DNA of 64,000 bases from CAZTDD01 sp964612675 (GCA_964612675.1 CAZTDD010000010.1:35448-99447); one strand, 5' to 3'; shown: positions 35,985 to 45,954, numbered from the stretch's first letter. Translations and numbers: made by a program. Notes: generated by a model from the sequence alone, not told the origin.

Positions 35985-37019
35985 ATGATCAAAACGATTT
36001 CCTTACTTTGGATGACCATGACTCTTGTTCAGCCATCCGTGGTGCCCGAGGGACAACCGTTACAACCGTTAGTGGTGCGCCATCGCGCAATGGCGACAGA
36101 GTTCGAGTTGTATCTGTATGGGGATAATCCGGGACGGTTGCAGTGGGCGGCGGAGGAAGCTTTTGAAGAAGTGGACTGGTTGGAAAAACAGCTGAGTGTG
36201 TACGAGGAAACCAGCGAGGTTTCCGGGATCAACGCCCGCGCCGCGACGGAGAGCGTGACTGTGGAACCGGGGTTGTTTCGCTTACTCGAAATCAGCAAGG
36301 AGATTTGGTGCGATACAGACGGAGCGTTCGATATCACCGTCATGCCTCTTGTGCGCACATGGGGGTTCTTTCGAGGCCGCGGCAGTCTGCCTACTGACGA
36401 GGCTATCGCTGAAGTTCTTCCCAAGATTGGAATGGAACATGTGATTCTCGATTCCGAGCGTCGCAGTATTCGGTTTGAAATTCCCGGTATCGAGATCAAT
36501 CTGGGCGGGATCGGGAAAGGATACACCGTCGATCTGATTGTCGAGGTTTTGGAGCGGAACGGGGTGAAATCTGCGTTCGTGAATGCGGGTGGCAGCACGT
36601 TTTATGCGCTGGGAACTCCGCCCGGAGAAGAGGGCTGGCAGGTGGGGATTCGTGACCCATTTGATCAAGATAAACATGTTCAGATTGTATCTCTTTGTGA
36701 CCGTTCCTTGTCGACCTCAGGTAATTATGAGAGATTCTTTGAGCATGAAGGCCGGATTTATTGTCATATTCTGGATCCCCGGACGGGGCGGCCGGTCGAG
36801 AATATGCTCAGCGCAACCGCGTTGGCGCCGACAGCGACGGAGACGGACGCTCTTTCGACAGCGTTTTTTGTTGTGGGTCCACAGGGCACGGATTCTTACT
36901 GTTGTTCCCATGAGAGCGTGAGCGCGGTACTATTAGTAGCAGAAGAAGGTTTAGAAAGTTATCAACTTAGAGAATTCAATTTGGAGGAGAATTCCAAAAG
37001 GATAGGTGAAGAAAGATGA
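35985..37019 (+). CDS. apbE: FAD:protein FMN transferase (ApbE family)
   Basis: The 344-residue product has a short hydrophobic N-terminus (signal-like), the MATEFELYLYG motif, DGAFDITVMPLVRTWGFF, EINLGGIGKGYTVD, VNAGGSTFYALG and TATETDALSTAFFVVG. These are the FAD- and Mg-binding motifs of ApbE, which attaches FMN to Thr/Ser of Rnf/Nqr-type and other flavoproteins in the periplasm. No Rnf/Nqr genes are adjacent. Its stop overlaps the start of the Tat oxidoreductase by four bases. Confidence 0.93.
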   Translation: MIKTISLLWMTMTLVQPSVVPEGQPLQPLVVRHRAMATEFELYLYGDNPGRLQWAAEEAFEEVDWLEKQLSVYEETSEVSGINARAATESVTVEPGLFRLLEISKEIWCDTDGAFDITVMPLVRTWGFFRGRGSLPTDEAIAEVLPKIGMEHVILDSERRSIRFEIPGIEINLGGIGKGYTVDLIVEVLERNGVKSAFVNAGGSTFYALGTPPGEEGWQVGIRDPFDQDKHVQIVSLCDRSLSTSGNYERFFEHEGRIYCHILDPRTGRPVENMLSATALAPTATETDALSTAFFVVGPQGTDSYCCSHESVSAVLLVAEEGLESYQLREFNLEENSKRIGEER

Positions 37020-38449
37020 ATAATGAGAAACATCGAACTGATCGGCGCGACTTCATGAAGAAATCCGGTCTGCTCGCCACAGCGCTCTCTGTGGGGGCGG
37101 CGCCGGCTTTCACGCAGGACCCTCTAGGTGGGGATAACCTGGTAAAGGTCGGTTGGATCGGCACCGGTGGCCGGGGCAATCACTTGATGCGAAAAGTAGT
37201 GAAGCTGCCCAATGTGAAGGTGACCGCTCTTTGCGATCTTTGGCCGCCCAACTTGGAGCGGGCAAAAGGAACCTCCGCGAATCCTGACGTGGAAACGTAT
37301 CAACGTCATGAAGAGATGTTGGACAAGGCGGATATCGACTGCGCTGTTGTAACAAGCCCTCTGCACTGGCACGCTCCTCATTCCATTGCCGCCATGAAGG
37401 CCGGTAAGCACGTGTTCTGTGAGAAAACAATGGCCGTTTCGATCGAAGAAGCCAACGAAATGGTTCGAGTCTCGCGGGACACAGGCAAGGTCGTGCAGGT
37501 GGGTCTGCAACGCCGGTACAGCCCCATTTACCGTAAAGCGGTACACATGATCTTCAATCAGGGGCTTCTGGGCCGGATCACCCTGATTCGCTGTCAGTGG
37601 CATCGGAATTATATCTGGCGCCGTCCTCACATCGACATGCAGTTCCCTCCGGGGAGTGAGTACGATGTCGTTCGAGAGTACTACCCCGATATGGAGCACT
37701 TTATGAATTGGCGGATGTATTGGGAGTACTCCGGCGGCCTAATGACGGAGCTCGGCAGTCACCAGCTGGACGTCTGCAGCTGGGTCCTCGGCGGCCATCC
37801 GACCGCGGTGACGGGCGTCGGTGGAAACGATTACTGGCTCGATGACCGCGAGATCTTCGACAACGTGCAGGTCTTTTACGAGTTTGAGATCCACCCGAGT
37901 GCGGAGAACAGGAAAGCGTTCTTCTCATCCGAGCCTAGCGCTCTGTATACCCGCTACCAGGGCGAACAGGCGCTCGAACGGCTGCACACGGAACCGTACA
38001 CAGCCAAAGTGATGTACTCCTCGATCGGTGCGAACGCTCATGACGGAGCGTCTGAACAGATCATGGGCGATCGTGGGACGATCCTGCTGACGACGACAAA
38101 AGGTCTGTTCTTCGAGGAAGCCAAAGCGCCGAAGCTCGCTTGGGGCGACCAGGCGATGTCCAAAGCGGAGCTGGCTGCGAAAGCCGCCAAGGTGATCACC
38201 TCCGGTGCAACCCATGACCTCAGTATGGATCCGCAGGAAGATCAGGGAGAACCCTTCGCGCGGCCCATGGTCGGAATGGACTTTGAAGATATCGAACTTT
38301 CGGACTTCTTCGAATGTGTCCGTACGCCGGGCAAGACGCCTTACTGCGACGTGGTCAAGGGCCGGAATGACGCCGTGATGGCCCTGATCGCCAACGAAGC
38401 GATGAGAGAGAAGAAACGCATCGTGATCGACGAGTCCTACTACGCATAA
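37016..38449 (+). CDS. Tat-exported Gfo/Idh/MocA-family oxidoreductase
   Basis: The N-terminus carries a twin-arginine signal (DRRDFMKKSGLLATALSVGA, residues 9-28). The NAD(P)-binding VKVGWIGTGGRGNHLMRKV follows near residue 42, then the catalytic-region motif EKTMAVSIEEANEMV (EK of the EKP box). The 477-residue length and the HWHAPHSI box fit the large exported Gfo/Idh/MocA group that often acts on sugars with a tightly bound cofactor. It overlaps apbE by ATGA, so the two are translationally coupled. Confidence 0.93.
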   Translation: MNNEKHRTDRRDFMKKSGLLATALSVGAAPAFTQDPLGGDNLVKVGWIGTGGRGNHLMRKVVKLPNVKVTALCDLWPPNLERAKGTSANPDVETYQRHEEMLDKADIDCAVVTSPLHWHAPHSIAAMKAGKHVFCEKTMAVSIEEANEMVRVSRDTGKVVQVGLQRRYSPIYRKAVHMIFNQGLLGRITLIRCQWHRNYIWRRPHIDMQFPPGSEYDVVREYYPDMEHFMNWRMYWEYSGGLMTELGSHQLDVCSWVLGGHPTAVTGVGGNDYWLDDREIFDNVQVFYEFEIHPSAENRKAFFSSEPSALYTRYQGEQALERLHTEPYTAKVMYSSIGANAHDGASEQIMGDRGTILLTTTKGLFFEEAKAPKLAWGDQAMSKAELAAKAAKVITSGATHDLSMDPQEDQGEPFARPMVGMDFEDIELSDFFECVRTPGKTPYCDVVKGRNDAVMALIANEAMREKKRIVIDESYYA

Positions 38450-38512
38450 GCAGTAGTTGCGTTCCGATAGAGTCGAGTCATGACATGGTGGTGTGAACGT
38501 TCAATAACAGAA

Positions 38513-38553
38513 GGCATCGTCGCGCTGAGAAGCGGGCGATGCCTCTGTTGTTT
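38513..38553 (+). terminator. Probable terminator after the oxidoreductase
   Basis: GGCATCG (38513-38519) pairs with CGATGCC (38537-38543), followed by TCTGTTGTTTGG. The stem is seven pairs with a loop of 17 and a modest T-rich tail. The rest of 38450-38781 holds no gene. Confidence 0.55.
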
Positions 38554-38781
38554 GGTATTAGCAGGGAAGAAGACGGGGGAAGGGGTTAGGACAGCAGCCC
38601 GTCCGAAAGAACATCATCGCTTTGTTCCCACCCCTCTCTCAAGCGGTTGACAAGACGTTTGGCTTTTGCAGACAGCGTTCGATTGGAAACCCCGCTTTTT
38701 CTGGAAGGACTTCTCAACGTGACTGAGCTGCTAGACGGTTGTCGACAACTCTAAATGTGAATTCTGAGCGAGGAAGAAGAA

Positions 38782-41322
38782 ATGAAGCAACTACGAGTTT
38801 ATTTAGTACTGGCCGTTGTCGCTGTGATGCTGCTCCCCATGATGGGGGCTACACAACCGAGACGCCAGGCGCCGCGCGCCTGTCCGCCATTCCATTTGCG
38901 CGACACAATGGGAAACATCATCAATCCGCATGAATGGGAGCAGGAACTCCAGGAATGGAAAGACATGATGAATTCCTTTGGAGACGGGGTAAACATCGAC
39001 CCGCTTCTCTATGGAATGACAATCCCGCCATACAGCCCGAAGAAGACATGCGGAGAATGTCACCGGTATAACAAGATCACGGCCGGCTACCATTTCCGCA
39101 TGGGGTCGGATGTGCTTCACGATGAGTACGGGGTGGAGCAGGGCGAGCCGTGGAGTCTCTCAGACGGCACTGTCGGCAAGTTCAGCCGGATGTACTTCCT
39201 TCAGTTTCCCCCAAAAAGTTTTGACAGTCCCGCCGAAGTGGATGTCGGGCTGTATCAATGGGCGGCACGATGCGGTACCTGTCACCCCGGTGGAGGACCG
39301 CTGGAGTACGACCGGGAGCGGCACCGTTTGGACGATCGCGATCCGAAAGGCGCCTCCTCGTTCGATGGCGATTATTTCCAGGCCCATTGGGACCTCAGCG
39401 GTGCGATGGAGGCGGATTGCCTCTTCTGCCACCTCAAAACCTACTCGTATCAGGAAAGATACGAGCAGGTTCAAGGACTCAATTATCGATGGGCGCCTAC
39501 CGTCGGAGCGGAACTGGGATCGGTGAATGGTACAGTGGCAGCCTATTTGGGCAGTCTTGAGGATCCCGACCTCGAAGAGGCGCTGCCGATGCCGACTGTC
39601 GAATACGATACGTCGAAGTTCCTGCCCGACGGACGCGTACATCTCGATATTCAGCGACCCAATGATGAAAATTGCCTCTTCTGCCACGATCTTTCTTTCG
39701 TGGAGAAGCACGGTACGACATTTGGGGATGTATTTGCGGAGGACGTCCACAGTCACCGCGGTGTAATGTGCACGGATTGTCACGTCGGCGGCCTCCACCA
39801 CAACTTCGACAAAGGCGACTCCCATGAGTTGACCGTACGGGACGATCTGGACGGGACTGCATTAACCTGCGAAGAGTGTCATACCGAAGGTTCGCTGGGC
39901 GCACCCAAGATGGTCCATAAAGGACTTCCGCCGATACACATGGAGAAGATCGGTTGCGAGGTGTGCCACGTACCGACTCTTCGCGTGGCGGCCATCGGTC
40001 TGGTGGATGTCTCGCTTGGGAAACCGTCGACTCGGGCATCGCAGGCTCCTTCCTGGTTTGGCTACCGCGAAGAAGAGAGGACGTTGCATCCCTTATGGTA
40101 TTCGCAGATTCGTCACGTCCTTGAACGAATTCTCCGCAAAGCGAGCCCCGCCGAACGTGAGGCGTTGGCCGACGAGGACGGCGACGGGATGCCGGACTTT
40201 GACACCGAAGATGAAATCAAGAACGCCTTGAAAGAGATGTACAAAGAGGAACAGTTTGAGGGGCGTCAGCTGGTTTACGTCCGAAAAGGCCAGGTGAAGA
40301 CATTCGCGCAAGCGTTCGAGGCTTTTCTTGTATACGAGCTGCTGCCGGACCGGGAGCGAATAACATACGAAGTTTTCAAAGAGCAACCGACTTATCGTCC
40401 GAAGTATGGCGATGTGTGGGAATGGCGGCCGACTTACGGACTGGACGAGGAAGGCAAGATCCGCGCTTACAACAACCAAACCTGCATCTGGTGGGGACAC
40501 AAAGACGGCGAACGGATCGTTCCTCTCTTCCTACGGGAGGTATCGAGCGCCGTCGACCAGGCTGCCGCTCAGATCTGGTACGAGGATCAGTTGGTTGAAA
40601 TTGACGGACTGATCAAAGAAGAAGAGCAAAAGCTGGAGCGCGGAGGCATGAGTGCGTTGGAGACCCGTGACAGTCGACAGCAAATCGCGCTTCTTCAGCA
40701 GCGCAAACAGGAGTTAAGCCCGGAAGATATCAGTGCCGCAGAACTTCCCGACTCGAGAGACAAGCTGTTCGACGGCAGGAAAGCGGGCGAGGAGCTCGCG
40801 AAAGATCACGACGGTGACGGCAAGCGGGAAGTGAACACCGAGACGGAAATCGCGAATTTCTCGAAACTTCTAAAACAGAGACTTTCCGGAGTGCGATTCG
40901 AGGAGCTGAATCCGGTCCTCGTGAGCGGTACGAAGGTTCACGAAGCCGCCGAAGACGGGTCGGTCACATCCTCCGAGCACTCACAAGCAGAACCGGTTTT
41001 GTGGTCCGTCAGCCACAACGTGGCTCCGCGCAAGGATTCGCTTGGAGCGGACGGGAATTGCGAAGAATGTCACTCTCCCGGTGCCTATTTCTTCTATGGC
41101 AAAGCGGTTCTCGAGCCGTACGACAAGACCGAGGATGCCAAACCTGTCATGGCCAGTATGATCGACATGATGGGGTACCCGGATGCGAGACCGGATGAGG
41201 AACCTGTGGTGGTGCAAACGAGCCAGTTTTTCAAATGGCTGACCATCACGGTAATGGCCTTACTGATTCTTCATATCCTGGCCGACCTGATTCGTCGGGC
41301 GGTCCGCAAGAAAGCCGAATGA
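38782..41322 (+). CDS. Membrane-anchored octaheme c-type cytochrome
   Basis: The 846-residue protein has a signal peptide (MKQLRVYLVLAVVAVMLLPM) and eight CxxCH haem-binding motifs: CGECH (residue 90), CGTCH, CLFCH twice, CTDCH, CEECH, CEVCH and a last CEECH near the C-terminus. A transmembrane helix near residues 812-832 anchors it. Two acidic EF-hand-like loops, DEDGDGMPDFDTEDEI and DHDGDGKREVNTETEI, lie between haem 7 and haem 8 and may bind calcium. It is encoded directly before a cytochrome b and probably moves electrons between the quinone pool and a periplasmic partner. Substrate unknown. Ribosome site GAGGAAGAAG. Confidence 0.9.
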   Translation: MKQLRVYLVLAVVAVMLLPMMGATQPRRQAPRACPPFHLRDTMGNIINPHEWEQELQEWKDMMNSFGDGVNIDPLLYGMTIPPYSPKKTCGECHRYNKITAGYHFRMGSDVLHDEYGVEQGEPWSLSDGTVGKFSRMYFLQFPPKSFDSPAEVDVGLYQWAARCGTCHPGGGPLEYDRERHRLDDRDPKGASSFDGDYFQAHWDLSGAMEADCLFCHLKTYSYQERYEQVQGLNYRWAPTVGAELGSVNGTVAAYLGSLEDPDLEEALPMPTVEYDTSKFLPDGRVHLDIQRPNDENCLFCHDLSFVEKHGTTFGDVFAEDVHSHRGVMCTDCHVGGLHHNFDKGDSHELTVRDDLDGTALTCEECHTEGSLGAPKMVHKGLPPIHMEKIGCEVCHVPTLRVAAIGLVDVSLGKPSTRASQAPSWFGYREEERTLHPLWYSQIRHVLERILRKASPAEREALADEDGDGMPDFDTEDEIKNALKEMYKEEQFEGRQLVYVRKGQVKTFAQAFEAFLVYELLPDRERITYEVFKEQPTYRPKYGDVWEWRPTYGLDEEGKIRAYNNQTCIWWGHKDGERIVPLFLREVSSAVDQAAAQIWYEDQLVEIDGLIKEEEQKLERGGMSALETRDSRQQIALLQQRKQELSPEDISAAELPDSRDKLFDGRKAGEELAKDHDGDGKREVNTETEIANFSKLLKQRLSGVRFEELNPVLVSGTKVHEAAEDGSVTSSEHSQAEPVLWSVSHNVAPRKDSLGADGNCEECHSPGAYFFYGKAVLEPYDKTEDAKPVMASMIDMMGYPDARPDEEPVVVQTSQFFKWLTITVMALLILHILADLIRRAVRKKAE

Positions 41323-41338
41323 ACAGGAGTACGAAGGT

Positions 41339-42058
41339 ATGACGGCAGAGCTGACGAAAACCGATATTGAGAATGCGCAGACATTCCGGCGGTTTAGCTT
41401 GAATTTCCGGTTACAGCATATCGTGTTGTTCATCTCCACGATTACGTTGATTATCACGGGCATACCGCTGTGGTGTCTCGAATATCCAAGTCTACAGGGA
41501 ATTGTCGAGGCCTTCGGTTCCATCGACAGCGTTCGCTATATCCATCGAGTTGCGGCGATCGGTCTGATCATCGTCTCGGTTTACCACCTGCTGTATACGA
41601 TTTACACACGGGAAGGGCGACGCGAGTTTATTCGGTTGCTTCCCTATCCGAAGGATTTCGCGGACGTTACCAAGAATTCTCTGTACTTTCTCGGTTTGCG
41701 AAAAGAGAGGCCGCGCTTCGGCCGGTACACATACTACGAGAAGTTCGATTATTGGGCGGTCTATTGGGGATGCGTGATCATGATTGGAACCGGGCTTGTA
41801 CTTTGGTTTCCGGAGATTACGGCCGAGTATTTCCCATGGTTCAGTTACGCCCTGGCTGCGGAGATTCATGCGGATGAAGCGATTCTGGCCGCTTTGGCGC
41901 TTTTCGTCTGGCACTTTTACAACGTGCATTTCAACCCTGCGAGGTTCCCCGGCTCAATGCTGTGGTGGCACGGAAAGATGTCGCGTGAAGAGATGCTGCA
42001 TGACCATCCGTTGGAATACGAGGAACTGATTCGTAAAGCCGAGTCGGAGAAAAAGTGA
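41339..42058 (+). CDS. Membrane cytochrome b (formate dehydrogenase gamma / b561-like)
   Basis: The 239-residue product has four transmembrane helices and His residues suited to bind two b haems: LQHIVLF, YIHRVAAIG, SVYHLLY, EIHADEA and VWHFYNVHF. It ends in a cytoplasmic Lys/Glu tail. Starting 16 bases after the octaheme cytochrome gene, with GGAGTACGAAGG upstream, it is most likely the quinone-reactive subunit of a two-component cytochrome complex, as in Cbc-type systems. Confidence 0.9.
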   Translation: MTAELTKTDIENAQTFRRFSLNFRLQHIVLFISTITLIITGIPLWCLEYPSLQGIVEAFGSIDSVRYIHRVAAIGLIIVSVYHLLYTIYTREGRREFIRLLPYPKDFADVTKNSLYFLGLRKERPRFGRYTYYEKFDYWAVYWGCVIMIGTGLVLWFPEITAEYFPWFSYALAAEIHADEAILAALALFVWHFYNVHFNPARFPGSMLWWHGKMSREEMLHDHPLEYEELIRKAESEKK

Positions 42059-42101
42059 TCCCCGGCGAGTAGGGGAGCGCAGTTGAAACGGTCTTAGATC
42101 A

Positions 42102-42173
42102 GGGAGGGCGAATTTCCCGCCGAGCCGTCTGTATCGAAGAAAAGAAACGGCTCATCAGGAGATTCGCCCTCCC
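42102..42173 (+). repeat. Palindromic intergenic repeat, copy 1
   Basis: Arms GGGAGGGCGAATTTCCCG (from 42102) and GGAGATTCGCCCTCCC (to 42173) form a long stem, with an inner GAGCCGT...ACGGCTC stem. A related copy is at 53355-53423. It sits between the convergent cytochrome b and clpP genes and may terminate both. Confidence 0.7.
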
Positions 42174-42240
42174 GACAAACCATTCGATATCCTTGCCGTG
42201 GTGATTGAAGGTTTGTGGGGATTGCGATACTGTGGCGTTG

Positions 42241-42834
42241 TCAGCCGATTTCGTCCACCGAATTGATGATGCGGTTCACCAAACCGTACTCGACCGCTTC
42301 CTCAGCATTCATCCAGAAATTCCGATCCGAGTCTCTTTCAATTCGCTCAAGGGGCTGTTTGGTGGCCTCCGAGAGGAGTTTGTTGATCCGTTGGCGAATT
42401 CGAATGATCTCTTTGGCTTCGATTTCGATATCGGAAGCTTGACCGAGGACTCCCTGAGAGGGCTGATGAAGCAGGAACCGCGTATGCCGCAAAGAGTATC
42501 GGCAGTTTTCGGAAGCTCCGAGGAAGATGGGGACACCGATGCTGGCCACCCATCCCATGCCGATCGTAACAATCCGGGGCTTGACGAAATTCATAACATC
42601 GAGAATGGCGAAGCCGGAGTCGACGTGTCCCCCTTGGGAGTTGATGAAAATCTTGATGTCGTCATCGGATCGATGGGCGAGGATCAGCATTTGGGAGATT
42701 GTGGACTGAGCGATCTCCTGGGAGATTTCACTGGATATGACAATCGAACGCGAGTCCAGAAGACGAGAAGTGAGGACTCCCGGTTCTTCTTTCTTTTCGT
42801 TGTCTTTCTTTTCGGAGTCGTTTCTGGCTTTCAT
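42241..42834 (-). CDS. clpP: ClpP-family ATP-dependent protease proteolytic subunit
   Basis: The 197-residue product has the ClpP fold: DDDIKIFINSQGGHVDSGFAI (oxyanion-hole Gly pair), catalytic Ser in GMGWVASIGVPIFLGA, catalytic His in TRFLLHQPSQGVLGQ, and catalytic Asp in ERIERDSDRNFWMNAEEAVEYGLV. The Ser box usually reads AASMGA; VASIGVP here marks a divergent ClpP type. The N-terminus has a Lys/Glu-rich extension of about 18 residues. No clpX is adjacent. It is divergent from lon. Confidence 0.9.
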   Translation of the reverse strand: MKARNDSEKKDNEKKEEPGVLTSRLLDSRSIVISSEISQEIAQSTISQMLILAHRSDDDIKIFINSQGGHVDSGFAILDVMNFVKPRIVTIGMGWVASIGVPIFLGASENCRYSLRHTRFLLHQPSQGVLGQASDIEIEAKEIIRIRQRINKLLSEATKQPLERIERDSDRNFWMNAEEAVEYGLVNRIINSVDEIG

Positions 42835-43097
42835 TGTCGTGCGTCCTTACCTTTTGTACTTGCGGTTCCATACTAGGCAAGTAGCTTATATCCAGCAACC
42901 CTGGTGCCAAAGTGCCATGCGATGGACACTGAGTCCGCTCAACGCGAATGCCGAGGGGAACTGACGAAGAGGATGCGTTCTGTTATCCTGTTAGCGGTCG
43001 AAACGCTGTGCGGTACGACCGCCGATAGGATTTTTGCCAACGGATCTTTGAAGGTCCGATATACTCTTTTGTCACCAATTCCAGCATAGGATGCAAT

Positions 43098-45536
43098 ATG
43101 AAAAAGACATCACGGAAGAAGAAAACCGGTAAGAAGTCCCCGGAGGAACGGCAAGATCCGGTCCTCGACGTTGACCTTACTGTAAATGATTCACTTGAAA
43201 TGGAATCCGTTGCGGAAACCGATGAACAGAAATACGCTCAATTCCCTTTATTACCGTTGAGGGATGTCGTCATTTTTCCCGGGATGATTATTCCGCTCTT
43301 TGTGGGGCGTCCCAAATCGGTGGGGGCGCTGGAAGCAGCGATGAACGGCGACAAACAGCTGATCCTCGTCGCGCAGAAGAAAGTGGACATCGACGATCCG
43401 GCTCCTCGAGACTTGTATCGTGTGGGAACGCTGGTTCATGTTCTCCAGATGCTCAAATTGCCCGACATGTCGATCAAGGTGCTTGTCGAAGGAGCCTCTC
43501 GATACAAACTGAAACACATATCTACGTCCGGGGAGTTTTGTTTGGTTCAGGCGGAGGAAGTCAAGGAGCGCGAGGAGAAAGGGACGCACATCGAGGCATT
43601 AGTACGTCACGTTCGCGGCCAATTCGAGTCGTTTGTGAAATTGAACCGGAAGGTACCGCAGGAAACCCTTCTCTCGATTGTCAATATCGAAGATCCCGGC
43701 CAGCTGGCGGACGCCATATCGGCCCATATCAGTACGAAAATCCAGGAGCGGCAGCGGCTGCTTTCCACTCTCGATCATTCGAAGCGGCTTCTGTTGCTGT
43801 CCCAATATCTGCAGAGTGAAATCGAGATACTGGAGCTGGAAAACAAGATCAAAGGCGAAGTGCGCAAACAGATGGAGCGCAGTCAACGCGAGTACTATCT
43901 GAACGAACAGATGAAAGCGATCCAGCGGGAACTGGGTCGCGAAGGAGACGCCAACGAGGAGGTCAGCAAATACCGTCAGCGAATCCGTAAGGCCAAGATG
44001 TCGAAGGAGGCCGAACGGAAGGCCTCTGAGGAACTTCGGCGTCTGGAAGCGATGCCGCCCATGTCGCCGGAGGCGGCGGTAGTACGAAACTACCTGGACT
44101 GGCTCTGCGACCTCCCCTGGTCCAAAGTCACGCGAGACCGACTGGATCTCGATGTTGCCGAACAGATACTCAACGAAGACCATTACGGTCTGGAGAAACC
44201 GAAAGAGAGAATCCTGGAGTTTCTGGCGGTTCGTCAACTTAAGAAGGATTTGAAGGGACCGATTCTCTGTTTCGTCGGACCGCCCGGGGTTGGCAAGACC
44301 TCGCTCGGTCGATCCATAGCGCGTGCCCTGGGACGGAATTTTGTTCGTTTATCGCTCGGCGGCGTGCGAGACGAAGCGGAAATTCGCGGCCACCGGAGGA
44401 CCTACATCGGATCGATGCCCGGACGAATCATTCAATCCCTGAAGAAAGCCGCTTCGAAGAACCCTGTATTTCTCCTGGACGAAATCGATAAGACAAGTGT
44501 CGACTTTCGCGGCGACCCCTCGGCAGCGCTGCTCGAGGTGTTGGACCCCGAACAGAACAATACGTTCAGCGACCACTATTTAGAGGTGGAATTCGATTTG
44601 TCGTCGGTTATGTTCATCGCCACGGCCAATGTGCCCCATCCCATTCCCGCGGCACTTCGGGACCGGATGGAGATTATCGAAATTCCAAGCTATACCGAGC
44701 ATGACAAAACTCAGATCGCAGAACAGTTTCTCATACCGAAACAGATTGACGCCAACGGATTGACGAAACACAAGATTTCGTTCCAATCCTCAGCCCTTCT
44801 CAGGATCATGCGAGACTATACGCGGGAGGCGGGCGTTCGGAATCTGGAGCGCGAGATTTCTTCGGTGTGCCGCAAGCTCGCCAAGAAAGTGAGCAAGAAA
44901 GAACTCAGAAAGAAATCCACCCGCGTTACGCCGAAGATGGTGGAGTCTTTTCTCGGGGTCCCCAAATACCGGCGGAGTGAAAACGATTACGCGAACGGGA
45001 TCGGTATTGCGACAGGATTGGCCTACACCGAGACCGGGGGAGAAGTATTGAGCACCGAGGTGTCCTTAGTTGACGGCAAGGGAAATCTTTTCTTGACCGG
45101 TAAGCTGGGAGAGGTGATGCAGGAATCGGCGAAAGCCGCGCTGACGTACGCACGCTCCCGTTCCCGCGTGCTCGAACTGGACCGCGATTTTTATAAACGA
45201 TTCGATATTCATGTCCATGTGCCGGAAGGTGCAATTCCGAAAGACGGCCCTTCGGCGGGGATCACGATCGGGACCGCACTGATATCGGCGCTTACCGGGC
45301 GACCGGTGCGTCCCAAACTCGCCATGACCGGAGAGATTACCCTCAGGGGCCGTGTGCTGGCGGTGGGTGGAATCAAGGAGAAACTGCTCGCAGCGCATCG
45401 GGAGAACATCAGCAACATCGTCTTGCCCAAAGACAATCAGAAAGACTTAACTGAACTGCCCGAAGAAGTGTTGAAAGGACTTGACATCGCTTTTGTCGAA
45501 GACATGGACCAGGTTTTGTCGCGCGCAATTGAATAA
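43098..45536 (+). CDS. lon: ATP-dependent Lon protease
   Basis: The 812-residue protein has the full LonA layout: an N-terminal substrate domain after a Lys-rich leader (LPLLPLRDVVIFPGMIIPLFVGR from about residue 50), a coiled coil, and the AAA domain with Walker A GPPGVGKTSLGRSIA and Walker B PVFLLDEIDK. The protease domain has catalytic Ser in PKDGPSAGIT and Lys in VGGIKEKLLAA. It degrades damaged and regulatory proteins in the cytoplasm. Confidence 0.97.
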   Translation: MKKTSRKKKTGKKSPEERQDPVLDVDLTVNDSLEMESVAETDEQKYAQFPLLPLRDVVIFPGMIIPLFVGRPKSVGALEAAMNGDKQLILVAQKKVDIDDPAPRDLYRVGTLVHVLQMLKLPDMSIKVLVEGASRYKLKHISTSGEFCLVQAEEVKEREEKGTHIEALVRHVRGQFESFVKLNRKVPQETLLSIVNIEDPGQLADAISAHISTKIQERQRLLSTLDHSKRLLLLSQYLQSEIEILELENKIKGEVRKQMERSQREYYLNEQMKAIQRELGREGDANEEVSKYRQRIRKAKMSKEAERKASEELRRLEAMPPMSPEAAVVRNYLDWLCDLPWSKVTRDRLDLDVAEQILNEDHYGLEKPKERILEFLAVRQLKKDLKGPILCFVGPPGVGKTSLGRSIARALGRNFVRLSLGGVRDEAEIRGHRRTYIGSMPGRIIQSLKKAASKNPVFLLDEIDKTSVDFRGDPSAALLEVLDPEQNNTFSDHYLEVEFDLSSVMFIATANVPHPIPAALRDRMEIIEIPSYTEHDKTQIAEQFLIPKQIDANGLTKHKISFQSSALLRIMRDYTREAGVRNLEREISSVCRKLAKKVSKKELRKKSTRVTPKMVESFLGVPKYRRSENDYANGIGIATGLAYTETGGEVLSTEVSLVDGKGNLFLTGKLGEVMQESAKAALTYARSRSRVLELDRDFYKRFDIHVHVPEGAIPKDGPSAGITIGTALISALTGRPVRPKLAMTGEITLRGRVLAVGGIKEKLLAAHRENISNIVLPKDNQKDLTELPEEVLKGLDIAFVEDMDQVLSRAIE

Positions 45537-45636
45537 TACAGGTACGATTGCTGGGAGCGCATAGAGCATTGTCTTCGGCTCGTCGGTCGCTTACAATTCC
45601 TACGTTGTGCGAGACTAGTAGAGAGAGTTGAAGCAC

Positions 45637-45954
45637 ATGCCGAACTACAAGTATTTCATCATCGAGTATTGGAAAATGCAGGAAGGAGCGGCCGGAGACG
45701 ATCTCGTGGAAGCGTTTCAGGACGCGGAGAGTGAGTTTGGGCCGGTTATGGACACGTACGGGGTCCAGCGATTTTCGGAGGCGGTATTTGCGTTCCCTTT
45801 CGCGGGCTGCCGGGAAATGCGTGTGATGTACAAAGTGGAGAGTCTCGACCGCTGGATGGAGTTCCACTCCGATCCGACTGTGTCGACGATTATGGAGCGG
45901 ATCGCCCAACGGTACATGGGCGATATGTCTACCGAAATTTGTCAGCTGACATGA
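45637..45954 (+). CDS. Small uncharacterised protein, possibly dimeric alpha/beta-barrel type
   Basis: The 105-residue frame from ATG 45637 (an in-frame TTG at 45628 is possible) has mixed beta/alpha sequence: YKYFIIEYWKMQEG, FPFAGCREMRVMYKVESLDRWMEFHSDPTVSTIMERI. The pattern of a strand, a helix and a DRWMEFHSDP segment resembles small ferredoxin-like stress proteins (NIPSNAP or EthD-like), but I cannot assign a family. A weak GAGAG site precedes it. Confidence 0.6.
   Translation: MPNYKYFIIEYWKMQEGAAGDDLVEAFQDAESEFGPVMDTYGVQRFSEAVFAFPFAGCREMRVMYKVESLDRWMEFHSDPTVSTIMERIAQRYMGDMSTEICQLT

Noticed and set aside
43030..43060. A lon promoter using TTGCCA and TATACT
   Set aside because: The spacing is about 20 bases, too long for a confident sigma-70 call, and no heat-shock type pair was clear.
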